Shown: positions 16,398 through 24,790 of the stretch, piece after piece | Numbering within the stretch: position 1 is the stretch's first letter | Layout of the letters: each line of letters starts with the position of its first letter | Source: an uncultured Burkholderiales bacterium | Lineage (GTDB): Bacteria; Pseudomonadota; Gammaproteobacteria; Burkholderiales; Burkholderiaceae | Reading direction: 5' to 3' | Length of the DNA: 32,209 nucleotides | NCBI GenBank assembly: GCA_937891045.1 | Contig: CALBEV010000095.1 | Coordinates: 1-32,209, forward strand | Translations under genes and position numbers: made by a program | The notes under the pieces: model-generated | Seen by the model: the letters and a program-made list of their open reading frames with translations, nothing else | Database searches by the model: none | What the model was told of the DNA's origin: nothing

Positions 16398-17707
16398 CAG
16401 CTCAAATCTTCCTTGCGAATGCGGACCACGGGATGCAACACCGTGGGCAATTGCTGAATTTTCTGAATAGCTGCGTTTATCACCGACTCTTGGGCCAAAT
16501 GGGTGAGGATGATCAACTCGGTTTGGTCATGGCCTTGGGACGCGGGTTGCTGCAGCATGGCGTCGATGCTGATGCCAAATTCGGCCAGCACACCGGTCAC
16601 ATTGGCCAACACGCCCGCCTGATCGGCCACGCCCAAACGCAGGTAATGGCAGGTTTGAACATCATCGATGGACAGCACGGGCAGGTCTTGGATGGCTGAA
16701 GGCTGGTAGGCCAAGTAAGGCACACGGCAAGCGGCATCGGCCGTGCTCAAGCGAGCAATGTCGATCAAATCAGCGATGACTGCACTGGCAGTGGGTTCGC
16801 CACCAGCGCCTTTGCCGTAGTAAAGGGTCGTGCCCACAGCATCAGCCTTGACCATGACCGCGTTCATCGCACCTTCCACATTGGCGATCAGCGATTCCTT
16901 GGACACCAAGCTGGGATGTACTCGGAGTTCAATGCCATGGGCCGTCTTCTTGGCGATGCCCAACAACTTGATGCGGTAGCCCAGTTGTTTGGCAAACTCG
17001 ATATCCACGGCTTGCAAATGGACGATGCCTTCAATATAGGCCTTGGCAAAAGGCATGGGAATCCCAAAAGCAATAGACGCCAAGATACTGCATTTGTGGG
17101 CGGCATCAATACCTTGAATGTCGAATGTAGGGTCGGCTTCGGCATAGCCAAGTGCTTGGGCCTGCTTGAGTGCAGCCTCAAAACTCAAGCTCTTTTCACG
17201 CATTTCGGTCAGGATGAAATTGGTGGTGCCGTTGATGATGCCCGCCAACCATTCGATGCGGTTGGCGCTCAAGCCCTCGCGCAAAGATTTGATGATGGGA
17301 ATGCCACCAGCCACAGCCGCTTCAAAACCGATCATCACACCCTGGCGTTGGGCAGCGGCAAAAATCTCGTTGCCATGCACAGCCAGCAAGGCCTTGTTGG
17401 CGGTTACAACGTGTTTACCTGCGTCAATGGCGCTCAGCACCAACTCGAGGGCGATGCCATAGCCGCCAATCAATTCGATGACGATGTCAATCTCGGGGTT
17501 GGCGATGACCTGCTTGGCGTCAGAGACCACTTGGCAATCGCTGCCAACCAACGCATGGGCTTTGGCAGTGTCCAGGTCGGCCACCATGCTGATGACCACG
17601 GGGCGGCCCAAGCGGCGCTGGATTTCAGCTTGGTTGCGCTTCAGGACTTCGTAAGTGCCGCTGCCAACCGTTCCCAGTCCCAACAGGCCAACTTGAATGG
17701 GTTTCAT
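16397..17707 (-). CDS. hom: Homoserine dehydrogenase
   Basis: A 436-residue monofunctional enzyme that reduces aspartate semialdehyde to homoserine. The Rossmann motif GLGTVG is at residues 10-15. The catalytic domain holds GGIPIIKSLREGLSANRIEWLAGI-type sequence (in part GIINGTTN) and the substrate-binding KPNVPL-equivalent region. A C-terminal ACT domain (about residues 355-430) makes feedback inhibition by threonine likely. There is no aspartate kinase domain, unlike ThrA of E. coli. It overlaps alaA by four bases and thrC by one. Confidence 0.97.
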   Translation of the reverse strand: MKPIQVGLLGLGTVGSGTYEVLKRNQAEIQRRLGRPVVISMVADLDTAKAHALVGSDCQVVSDAKQVIANPEIDIVIELIGGYGIALELVLSAIDAGKHVVTANKALLAVHGNEIFAAAQRQGVMIGFEAAVAGGIPIIKSLREGLSANRIEWLAGIINGTTNFILTEMREKSLSFEAALKQAQALGYAEADPTFDIQGIDAAHKCSILASIAFGIPMPFAKAYIEGIVHLQAVDIEFAKQLGYRIKLLGIAKKTAHGIELRVHPSLVSKESLIANVEGAMNAVMVKADAVGTTLYYGKGAGGEPTASAVIADLIDIARLSTADAACRVPYLAYQPSAIQDLPVLSIDDVQTCHYLRLGVADQAGVLANVTGVLAEFGISIDAMLQQPASQGHDQTELIILTHLAQESVINAAIQKIQQLPTVLHPVVRIRKEDLS

Positions 17708-18930
17708 GCGAGTGCATTCTTTCGGTAATGTTCTAAAAATTGAGCGATCCGACCGATGGCCACGCGCAGATCATCTTCATGCGGCAAAAACACAATCCGG
17801 AAGTGGTCAGGGCTGGGCCAATTGAAACCCGTGCCTTGCACCAACAACACCTTGGTTTCTTGCAACAAGTCGTTGATGAATTGCTGGTCGTCTTTGATGG
17901 GGTACATCTTCGGGTCGAGCTTGGGGAACATGTAGAGCGCTGCTTGGGGCTTGACGCAGGTGACACCTGGGATGGCGGTGATGAGCTCGTAGGCCAAATC
18001 ACGCTGGCGGCACAAACGGCCACCGGGCTTGACCAAATCATTGATGCTTTGGTAGCCACCCAAAGCAGTTTGAATAGCGCTTTGGCCAGGCACGTTGGCG
18101 CACAAGCGCATGGAGGACAGCATGTTCAAGCCCTCGATGTAGTCCTTGGCGGGTTTTTTATCGCCTGACACCACCAACCAGCCGGCACGGTAGCCACAAC
18201 TGCGGTAGCTTTTAGACAGCGAATTGAAGGTGAGCGTCAGCACATCTTTGGACAAACTGCCAATGGCAGTGTGGTGCACACCGTCATAGAGCACCTTGTC
18301 ATAGACCTCGTCGGCAAAGATGATCAAGCCATGTTCGCGCGCCAAATTGACGATGCTTTTGAGCAAGGCGTCGGAGTACAGCGCACCCGTGGGGTTGTTG
18401 GGGTTGATGACCACGATGCCTTTGGTGTTGGGCGTGATCTTGGACTTGATGTCCTCAATGTTGGGCATCCAGCCATTGGCCTCGTCGCAGATGTAGTGCA
18501 CCGGTGTGCCGCCGGACAAACTCACGGCCGCGGTCCACAAGGGGTAGTCGGGCGCAGGAAGCAGCAACTCGTCGCCGTTGTTGAGCAGTGCATTGGTGGC
18601 CATGACAATCAACTCACTGGCGCCATTGCCCAGGTAAATATCGTCAAGCAGCACGCCTTCAATGCCTTGCTGTTGGGTGTAGTGCATCACCGCTTTGCGG
18701 GCGGCAAAAATGCCTTTGCTGTCGGAATAAGCGGCCGCACCGGGCAAGTTGCGAATGATGTCTTGTTGAATTTCTTCAGGGGCATCAAAACCAAACACCG
18801 CCAAATTGCCGATGTTCAACTTGATGATCTTTTGACCCTCTTCTTCCATTTGGCGTGCTTTGTCCAACACGGGCCCGCGAATGTCGTAGCAAACATTGGC
18901 CAACTTGTTCGATTTTTGGATGGTTTTCAA
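17704..18930 (-). CDS. alaA: Alanine aminotransferase (AlaA type), TTG start
   Basis: A 408-residue fold-type I PLP aminotransferase that aligns along its length with E. coli AlaA (YfbQ): NVCYDIRGPVL near the start, NIGN, DYPLWTAAVSLSGG, NPNNPTGA, the PLP lysine Lys240 in SLSKSYR, and LYMFPKLDPK near the end. It would form alanine from pyruvate and glutamate. The frame has no ATG in the right place; TTG at 18930 gives the family N-terminus, and GGAG lies six bases upstream in ideal position. It heads the operon with hom and thrC. Other aminotransferase substrates (for example valine) are possible. Confidence 0.92.
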   Translation of the reverse strand: MKTIQKSNKLANVCYDIRGPVLDKARQMEEEGQKIIKLNIGNLAVFGFDAPEEIQQDIIRNLPGAAAYSDSKGIFAARKAVMHYTQQQGIEGVLLDDIYLGNGASELIVMATNALLNNGDELLLPAPDYPLWTAAVSLSGGTPVHYICDEANGWMPNIEDIKSKITPNTKGIVVINPNNPTGALYSDALLKSIVNLAREHGLIIFADEVYDKVLYDGVHHTAIGSLSKDVLTLTFNSLSKSYRSCGYRAGWLVVSGDKKPAKDYIEGLNMLSSMRLCANVPGQSAIQTALGGYQSINDLVKPGGRLCRQRDLAYELITAIPGVTCVKPQAALYMFPKLDPKMYPIKDDQQFINDLLQETKVLLVQGTGFNWPSPDHFRIVFLPHEDDLRVAIGRIAQFLEHYRKNALA

Positions 18931-18963
18931 AAGACACTCCGGTGGTACTGACGGCGTAAAACC

Positions 18964-18969
18964 TATAAT
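18964..18969 (+). promoter_or_regulatory. Consensus -10 element for the Mth938-like gene
   Basis: TATAAT lies 49 bases before the ATG at 19018 in the 87-base gap between divergent alaA and this gene. No good -35 is seen at 16-18 bases, so an activator or a weak promoter is implied. The divergent alaA promoter must lie in the same gap; TTGAAA on the minus strand (near 19003) is a possible -35. Confidence 0.35.
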
Positions 18970-19017
18970 TTGACCATACTTCTTGGCACTTTTTGGCTTT
19001 CAACCTGGACCCGCGTT

Positions 19018-19395
19018 ATGAAACTACAGCCCGATCGTGCACACACACTTTCCGTCACCGCCCATGGACCGGGCTGGTTGGCCATCAACGGCGAACGCTT
19101 TGAACACAGCCTCCTGATCACCTCGGACGGACAAAATATCAAATGGCCCTGCGAACATTTTTCAGCACTTGCGCCTGCGCACTTTGAAATGCTGCTTGGA
19201 TTGAGCGCAGAAATCATTCTGTTTGGCTCGGGCTCAAAGCATCAATTCCTTCATCCCTCTTTGTACCAATCGCTGATTGCCAAAGGCGTGGGCATTGAAT
19301 GCATGGACACTGTGGCCGCTTGTCGAACCTTCAATATTTTGGCGGCGGAGCAGCGACAAGTGGCTGCCGTGTTGCTGACAACGGATCTGCTTTGA
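19018..19395 (+). CDS. Mth938-like domain-containing protein (DUF498)
   Basis: A 125-residue protein of the Mth938/Xcc1710-like family. It has the GPGWLAINGERFEHSLLI motif, a middle LLGLSAEIILFGSGSKHQFL, and the C-terminal CRTFNILAAEQRQVAAVLL pattern. The family has a known fold, and no established biochemical role in bacteria. The start is taken as ATG at 19018; a TTG at 18970 overlaps the -10 region and is unlikely. It precedes bcp in the same direction, a common arrangement in Comamonadaceae. Confidence 0.88.
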   Translation: MKLQPDRAHTLSVTAHGPGWLAINGERFEHSLLITSDGQNIKWPCEHFSALAPAHFEMLLGLSAEIILFGSGSKHQFLHPSLYQSLIAKGVGIECMDTVAACRTFNILAAEQRQVAAVLLTTDLL

Positions 19396-19520
19396 ATCGT
19401 TTTTTCTGGGCGCATCCATCGGCTCAGAAACAGGCCAAAGTTCGTCGGCATTTTTTCGAGATAAAATGCGTTTCACCCGAAGATCTACTTTTGGCTCTCT
19501 AGACATAACGGAATAAAACC

Positions 19521-20009
19521 ATGGCGATTGTTGTCAATAAACACCTCCCCGAATTTGAAGCAAACGCTACCGGTGGGATCAAAGTGACCCATCAAACGCA
19601 TGTGGGTCAAATCGTCATTCTGTATTTCTACCCCAAAGACAACACCCCAGGTTGCACCACCGAAGCCATGCAGTTTCGCGATAAATTCAAAGACTTCACC
19701 AAAGCGGGCGCCGTCATATTTGGTGTGTCCCGTGACAACATGCGCTCACACGACAGCTTCAAAGAAAAATTAGAGCTTCCCTTTGAGCTGATTGCCGACA
19801 CAGAAGAAAAAATGTGTCACATGTTTGGCGTGGTCAAAAACAAAATCATGTATGGCAAAAAAGTCAAAGGCATCGAACGCAGCACCTTCTTGGTCGGTGC
19901 TGATGGCATCTTGAAACAAGAGTGGCGCGGCCTGAAAGTTCCCGGGCACGTCGATGAAGTTCTCAAAGCGGTCAAAGCACTGAAAAAATCCTCCACTGCT
20001 TCTGCCTGA
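19521..20009 (+). CDS. bcp: Thioredoxin-dependent peroxiredoxin (BCP/PrxQ type)
   Basis: A 162-residue cytosolic peroxiredoxin that reduces hydrogen peroxide and organic peroxides. The peroxidatic cysteine is Cys45 in YPKDNTPGCTTEA. In E. coli Bcp a resolving cysteine sits five residues later; here that position is Met50. Cys99 (EKMCHMFGV) is the only other cysteine visible and is a conserved family position. The enzyme may thus work as a 1-Cys type or with another partner. A possible -10 TAAAAT is at 19462-19467. The ATG at 19521 is clear. The gene ends five bases before the PhoH gene. Confidence 0.95.
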   Translation: MAIVVNKHLPEFEANATGGIKVTHQTHVGQIVILYFYPKDNTPGCTTEAMQFRDKFKDFTKAGAVIFGVSRDNMRSHDSFKEKLELPFELIADTEEKMCHMFGVVKNKIMYGKKVKGIERSTFLVGADGILKQEWRGLKVPGHVDEVLKAVKALKKSSTASA

Positions 20010-20014
20010 TTTCA

Positions 20015-21667
20015 ATGCCGCTCCCCCCTGCCCCACGCAAGCGTGCAGACCAGATGCGCTTGGACGGGTCTAGCCCGTCAACCCCATCCAGCGCGGCCTC
20101 TGCCCCTGAAGCCCTCCCAAACCGGGCCGCTTCTTCCTCCGACAAGCCGCGACGCAACATCAGCAAGCCCGCGCTAACAAGCGCCCGCCGCAGCCAAACC
20201 AAGACACCCCCTGCCCCTCAGGATCACGGCTTAGAGACAACCCCCAGATTCACACCGAAGGCAGCCAAAAAAACAAATGGTCCGCGCAAGCTGTTCGTGC
20301 TGGACACGAATGTGCTGATGCACGATCCCATGTGTTTGTTCCGCTTCGAAGAACACGATGTGTTTTTGCCCATGGTGGTCCTCGAAGAGCTCGACAACCA
20401 TAAAAAGGGCATGACCGAAGTGGCGCGAAATGCGCGTCAAACCAGCCGCAGCTTGGATGCCTTGGTCAGTGCCAGCCACGAAAACATCGAACAAGGTTTG
20501 TCACTCAGTGGCACTGGCCATGTAGAAGTCGGTGGCAAGCTTTTTTTCCAAACCACGCCCCTCACGGTTGAATTGCCCTCCAGTTTGCCGCAAGGCAAAG
20601 CCGACAATCAAATCCTTGGTGTGGTGCAGGCGTTGGGCCTCTTGCATGCGCCACGCCAAGTGGTGCTGGTGTCCAAAGACATTAACATGCGGGTCAAGGC
20701 CCGCGCCTTGGGGTTGCCCGCAGAAGACTACCAAAACGACAAAACACTTGAAGACGGTGACTTGCTGTATTCGGGTTCAATGGCGTTGGCCCCCGATTTT
20801 TGGTCCAAGCAAGCGAAAACGGTCGAGAGCTGGCAAGCCGGTGGACAAACTTTCTACCGCATTGGCGGCCCAGTGGTGGCCAACATGCACATCAACCAGT
20901 TTGTCTATTTCGAGTCCCCGGGTGAGCCCAGTTTGTATGCCCGTGTCACCGAAATTCGTGGCAAAACCGCGGTGATGAAAACCTTGAAAGATTTCAGCCA
21001 CATCAAAAATGCGGTCTGGGGTGTCACTTCGCGCAATCGCGAGCAAAACTTTGCGCTGAACATGCTGATGGACCCGGACATTGACTTCGTCACACTCACG
21101 GGCACGGCGGGCACGGGCAAAACCTTGCTGGCCCTGGCCACGGGTTTGCTGCAAGTATTGGACGACCGTCGATACACCGAAATCATTGTCACCCGCGCCA
21201 CTGTGAGTGTGGGCGAAGACATTGGCTTTTTGCCTGGTACCGAAGAAGAAAAAATGGGTCCATGGATGGGCGCCCTTGATGACAACTTGGAAGTGCTGGG
21301 CAAAACCGATACCAGTGCCGGTGAATGGGGCCGCGCTGCCACCAACGAGTTGATCCGCAGCAAGATCAAAATCAAGAGCTTGAACTTCATGCGCGGTCGC
21401 ACCTTTTTGAACAAGTTTGTCATCATTGACGAAGCGCAAAACTTGACGCCCAAGCAAATGAAAACCTTGATCACCCGCGCTGGACCCGGCACCAAAATTG
21501 TTTGCATGGGCAACATCGCACAAATTGACACGCCCTACCTCACGGAAGGCTCATCCGGCCTGACGTTTGCCGTCGATCGCTTCAAGGGCTGGCCCCACGG
21601 TGGTCATATCACCCTGGCGCGTGGCGAGCGTTCACGCCTGGCAGACTTCGCCAGCGAAGTGCTCTAG
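20015..21667 (+). CDS. PIN domain-PhoH family ATPase (PhoH2 type)
   Basis: A 550-residue protein in three parts. Residues 1-88 are Pro/Ser/Ala/Lys-rich and probably disordered. Residues about 90-230 form a PIN nuclease domain starting FVLDTNVLMHDP, with the acidic residues expected of an RNase. The C-terminal half is a PhoH-type P-loop ATPase with Walker A GTAGTGKT near residue 365 and Walker B FVIIDEAQN near residue 468. PhoH2 proteins of mycobacteria have RNA helicase and ribonuclease activity, so an RNA-processing role is inferred. There is no clear ribosome-binding site; with a 5-base gap after bcp, translation is probably coupled. Confidence 0.93.
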   Translation: MPLPPAPRKRADQMRLDGSSPSTPSSAASAPEALPNRAASSSDKPRRNISKPALTSARRSQTKTPPAPQDHGLETTPRFTPKAAKKTNGPRKLFVLDTNVLMHDPMCLFRFEEHDVFLPMVVLEELDNHKKGMTEVARNARQTSRSLDALVSASHENIEQGLSLSGTGHVEVGGKLFFQTTPLTVELPSSLPQGKADNQILGVVQALGLLHAPRQVVLVSKDINMRVKARALGLPAEDYQNDKTLEDGDLLYSGSMALAPDFWSKQAKTVESWQAGGQTFYRIGGPVVANMHINQFVYFESPGEPSLYARVTEIRGKTAVMKTLKDFSHIKNAVWGVTSRNREQNFALNMLMDPDIDFVTLTGTAGTGKTLLALATGLLQVLDDRRYTEIIVTRATVSVGEDIGFLPGTEEEKMGPWMGALDDNLEVLGKTDTSAGEWGRAATNELIRSKIKIKSLNFMRGRTFLNKFVIIDEAQNLTPKQMKTLITRAGPGTKIVCMGNIAQIDTPYLTEGSSGLTFAVDRFKGWPHGGHITLARGERSRLADFASEVL

Positions 21668-21671
21668 CGTT

Positions 21672-23075
21672 TCAATAATCCGTATTGCCGCCTGCATAAG
21701 ACTCAAACTTGGTGATGGGTTTGAGGAAGGTGAGTTTCACAGTACCGGTTGGCCCGTTACGCTGCTTGCCAATGATGATTTCCGCCACGCCAGGCTCTTT
21801 CGAATCTTTGTTGTAGTAGTCATCGCGGTAAATGAACATGATCACATCCGCATCTTGCTCAATCGCACCCGACTCGCGCAAATCACTCATCATGGGGCGC
21901 TTGTCGGTGCGTTGCTCAACACCACGGTTGAGCTGAGACAAGGCAATCACTGGGCACTGCAGCTCTTTGGCCAGCATCTTCAAGCCCCTGGAGATTTCTC
22001 CCAACTCGGTGGCGCGATTGTCGCCATCACTGCCACTGCTGCCACTCATCAACTGCAAATAATCCACCACCACCAAGCCCAGCTTGCCGCAATTGCGGGC
22101 CAAGCGACGTGCACTGGCGCGAAGTTCGCTCGGCGTGAGGCCGGGGGTTTCGTCAATCGACAAAGAAACTGTTCGCAAACGCTCGACAGCTTCAGCCAAT
22201 CGAGGCCATTCTTCGTCCTGCAATTTGCCTGTGCGCAAACGGCCTTGGTCAATGCGGCCAATGGAGCCCACAATGCGAATAGCCAGCTGGGATGCGCCCA
22301 TCTCCATGGAGAACACCGCCACCGGCAAACCTTCTTTCAAGGCCACGTTTTCGGCGATGTTGATGGCCAAGGCGGTCTTGCCCATGGATGGCCGTGCCGC
22401 CAACACAATCAAATCACCGGCTTGCATGCCCGAGGTCATGCGGTCTAAATCGAAAAAGCCGGTAGGCACACCCGTGATGTCATTGGGGTTCTGCGACATT
22501 TCTTCAACTCGGTCGAGCAGCTCGACGACCAAATTGCCCATGGACTGAAAGCCTTGGCGCATTCGCGAGCCTTCTTCACCAATATTGAAAATTTTCTGCT
22601 CGGCTTCATCCAAGATATTTGGTACAGGTCGACCGTTGGTATTGAGCGCAGAGGTAGCGATCTCATCACTCACACTGACCAATTTACGCAAAATCGCACG
22701 TTCGCGAACAATCTCTGCGTAGCGCCGAATGTTCGCAGCGCTGGGGACATATTGCGCCAGTGAATTCAAGTAGGCCAGACCGCCAATTTCCTCGGTTTTT
22801 CCCTGGCTTTGCAAATTTTCAAAAACGGTGATGACATCCGCAGCACGGTTGGCATTCACCAAGGTACTCACAGCGGTATAAACCAATCGATGTTCATACC
22901 TGTAGAAATCGCTATCAGACAAAAGATCGCCAACACGATCCCATGCGCTGTTGTCCAAAAGCAGTCCACCCAAGACGCTGGATTCAGCTTCTAAAGAATG
23001 GGGGGGGATGCGCAGTTGCGCAACTTGTCGATCACTCGTAGACAAGTCTTCTTCGCTTGAAAAACCAACAGACAT
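21672..23075 (-). CDS. dnaB: Replicative DNA helicase DnaB
   Basis: A 467-residue hexameric helicase that unwinds DNA at the fork and recruits primase. The N-terminal domain begins RIPPHSLEAESSVLGGLLLD. The RecA-like domain has Walker A ARPSMGKTA near residue 228, Walker B LVVVDYLQLM and the arginine-finger region. It is continuous, without an intein, at a usual site of insertion. The ATG at 23075 has AAGGTG upstream. It follows the rpsF-priB-rpsR-rplI operon after a terminator, the conserved betaproteobacterial order. Its 3' end faces the PhoH gene with only four bases between stops. Confidence 0.98.
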   Translation of the reverse strand: MSVGFSSEEDLSTSDRQVAQLRIPPHSLEAESSVLGGLLLDNSAWDRVGDLLSDSDFYRYEHRLVYTAVSTLVNANRAADVITVFENLQSQGKTEEIGGLAYLNSLAQYVPSAANIRRYAEIVRERAILRKLVSVSDEIATSALNTNGRPVPNILDEAEQKIFNIGEEGSRMRQGFQSMGNLVVELLDRVEEMSQNPNDITGVPTGFFDLDRMTSGMQAGDLIVLAARPSMGKTALAINIAENVALKEGLPVAVFSMEMGASQLAIRIVGSIGRIDQGRLRTGKLQDEEWPRLAEAVERLRTVSLSIDETPGLTPSELRASARRLARNCGKLGLVVVDYLQLMSGSSGSDGDNRATELGEISRGLKMLAKELQCPVIALSQLNRGVEQRTDKRPMMSDLRESGAIEQDADVIMFIYRDDYYNKDSKEPGVAEIIIGKQRNGPTGTVKLTFLKPITKFESYAGGNTDY

Positions 23076-23148
23076 CGATCACCTTTTAAAAGACCCATCC
23101 TATAGAAATACATGAAATTTGTCATGGGATAAGCCTGTGAATAAGCTA

Positions 23149-23177
23149 TTTATAAGTACCTGACAGACTTGTATAAA
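23149..23177 (-). promoter_or_regulatory. Candidate dnaB promoter
   Basis: On the minus strand: -35-like TTTATA (23172-23177), a 17-base spacer and -10-like TATAAA (23149-23154). It would give a leader of about 67 bases. The two elements also form an imperfect inverted repeat. Because a terminator lies just upstream (23203-23232), dnaB needs its own promoter in this gap. Confidence 0.4.
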
Positions 23178-23202
23178 TCCTCTCAAAAGGCCGATGGCCA
23201 AG

Positions 23203-23232
23203 AAAAAAACCGCTCTGTAAGAACGGTTTTTT
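23203..23232 (-). terminator. Rho-independent terminator after rplI
   Basis: On the minus strand the stem CCGTTCT/AGAGCGG (one G-U pair) with a 3-base loop is preceded by A's and followed by a T-run. It lies 25 bases after the rplI stop and separates the ribosomal protein operon from dnaB. Confidence 0.85.
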
Positions 23233-23256
23233 CAAAGGGGCGTCAGACTGAACGGA

Positions 23257-23709
23257 TCAGGCTGTTTCGCCGTAGACAGACACTTTGATGTCTACCAACA
23301 CATCGGTTTGCAAAGCCACGCTCACCTCAGAGTCGCCAACGATCTTGATCGGACCATTGGGCATTCTGATTTGAGCCTTGGACACGGTGTAACCCGATTT
23401 GCCCAATTCTTCGGCGATGTCAAAGTTGGTGACGGAGCCAAACAAACGGCCATCGACACCAGCCTTTTGGGTGATTTTGACGGTGGTACCGCTCAACTTC
23501 TCGCCTTGTGCTTGGGCTGCCACGAGTTTTTCGTGAGCCGCTTTTTCCAAATCAGCACGACGCGCTTCGAATTCTTTGATAGCTGAATCGGTGGCGCGAC
23601 GCGCTTGACCGGAAGGGATCAAAAAGTTGCGGGCATAGCCGTCTTTGACTTTGACCACTTCGCCCAGGTTGCCAAGGTTGACGACTTTTTCAAGCAGAAT
23701 GATTTGCAT
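23257..23709 (-). CDS. rplI: 50S ribosomal protein L9
   Basis: A 150-residue protein with the L9 start [19 protein letters not shown] and the conserved [14 protein letters not shown] rRNA-binding segment. A long central helix links the two RNA-binding domains. Length is typical. It is the last gene of rpsF-priB-rpsR-rplI and follows rpsR by 11 bases. Confidence 0.98.
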   Translation of the reverse strand: MQIILLEKVVNLGNLGEVVKVKDGYARNFLIPSGQARRATDSAIKEFEARRADLEKAAHEKLVAAQAQGEKLSGTTVKITQKAGVDGRLFGSVTNFDIAEELGKSGYTVSKAQIRMPNGPIKIVGDSEVSVALQTDVLVDIKVSVYGETA

Positions 23710-23720
23710 GTTTTCGCTCC

Positions 23721-24002
23721 TTAGATTTTGTGTTGGTCGGTATAGGGCAACATCGCCAAGAAACGTGCACGCTTGATGGCGGTGTTCAACTGACGCTGGT
23801 AAATGGCACGGGTGCCTGTCAATCGCGCAGGAATGATTTTTCCGTTTTCAGCAATGAAGTCGCGCAAAGTGTCGATGTCTTTGTAGTCGATTTCTTCAAC
23901 GCCAGTGACGGTGAAGCGGCAAAAGCGCTTGCGCTTGAACAGCAAGGACTGGGTGTTGCGCTTGGGGCGCTTGTCTTTATTGAATTTTTTGAACGTGGCC
24001 AT
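23721..24002 (-). CDS. rpsR: 30S ribosomal protein S18
   Basis: A 93-residue basic protein with KRFCRFT and the signature [17 protein letters not shown], typical of S18, which binds next to S6 on the platform of the small subunit. It follows priB by 11 bases. A short N-terminal Lys/Asn-rich extension is normal for betaproteobacteria. Confidence 0.98.
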   Translation of the reverse strand: MATFKKFNKDKRPKRNTQSLLFKRKRFCRFTVTGVEEIDYKDIDTLRDFIAENGKIIPARLTGTRAIYQRQLNTAIKRARFLAMLPYTDQHKI

Positions 24003-24013
24003 GAAAAAGGCTC

Positions 24014-24304
24014 CTAATTGTCAGTGTGAATACTTTGAATGTGGAAGATGACTGATTTTGATTTTTGCGTGGAAGCCAGAAAACCGGTGTATCTGCAAAG
24101 TTTTTCCAGTGGCATGTGAATCATCTTTTCGGCCATGGTACCCATGGCAACAGACTTCAGCAGCAAATGGATTTTTCTTTGCGTCCCCGCTTCTTCCAGG
24201 GTGGAATCGTGTTCGAGTTGGCAATCAACCACTGGCAAACCAGCTGGTGTGTACCTCGTTGCGGAAACTTCAGCAATCCGTGCAACGATCTCGAAGCGAT
24301 TCAC
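24014..24304 (-). CDS. priB: Primosomal replication protein N (PriB)
   Basis: A single-stranded DNA-binding OB-fold protein that acts with PriA in restarting stalled forks. The sequence has [28 protein letters not shown] and, near the end, [10 protein letters not shown], in line with PriB of other betaproteobacteria. Its position between rpsF and rpsR is conserved. I prefer the GTG at 24304 (96 residues), which matches the family start VNR. A TTG at 24313 would add three residues. GGGAG lies only two bases before the GTG, so the start is uncertain by three codons. Confidence 0.92.
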   Translation of the reverse strand: MNRFEIVARIAEVSATRYTPAGLPVVDCQLEHDSTLEEAGTQRKIHLLLKSVAMGTMAEKMIHMPLEKLCRYTGFLASTQKSKSVIFHIQSIHTDN

Positions 24305-24328
24305 ATCTCCCAAACGTGATCAGTTCAA

Positions 24329-24694
24329 TCAGGCTTGAAACTCAGCGTGCTGTGTTTTACGAGCTTCTTCTCGTTCCACAGTTTTCATCATGAGTGAAGG
24401 GCTTGTTTCCGCTTTTTTCTTCAGCACGGTCAGGTGGCGAAGAACGGCATCGTTGAACTTGAAGGCATGCTCAAGCTCGCCCATGACATCTTGGTTGGCT
24501 TCAATGCTCAAGCACAAGTAATGGGCTTTGGCCAATTTGTTGATCATGTAGGTCAACTGACGACGGCCCCAATCTTCAAGGCGGTGGACTTTGCCGCCGC
24601 CGTTGGTGATCAGGCTTTTGTAGCGTTCGAGCATGGCTGGAACTTGCTCGCTTTGATCGGGATGGATCAAAAGCACGATTTCATAATGACGCAT
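24329..24694 (-). CDS. rpsF: 30S ribosomal protein S6
   Basis: A 121-residue protein starting [19 protein letters not shown], the S6 signature, with [23 protein letters not shown] in the middle. S6 binds S18 on the 30S platform. The C-terminal Glu/Lys tail is typical. It opens the rpsF-priB-rpsR-rplI operon, has a strong AAGGAG site and a promoter just upstream. Confidence 0.98.
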   Translation of the reverse strand: MRHYEIVLLIHPDQSEQVPAMLERYKSLITNGGGKVHRLEDWGRRQLTYMINKLAKAHYLCLSIEANQDVMGELEHAFKFNDAVLRHLTVLKKKAETSPSLMMKTVEREEARKTQHAEFQA

Positions 24695-24760
24695 GAACTC
24701 TCCTTGTGGATTGAGCTACCCACAGCGTCATGCGTGGTGTAGCAAGGTGGGAAACCCGAC

Positions 24761-24790
24761 ATTGTACTCAACTTCGTCGGGGGCTTTCAG
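24761..24790 (-). promoter_or_regulatory. rpsF operon promoter overlapping the ppsA stop codon
   Basis: On the minus strand: -35-like CTGAAA (24785-24790), an 18-base spacer and -10 TACAAT (24761-24766, five of six). Start would be near 24754, about 60 bases before the rpsF ATG. The -35 overlaps the ppsA TGA at 24787-24789. No terminator is seen after ppsA, so readthrough is also possible. Confidence 0.55.
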
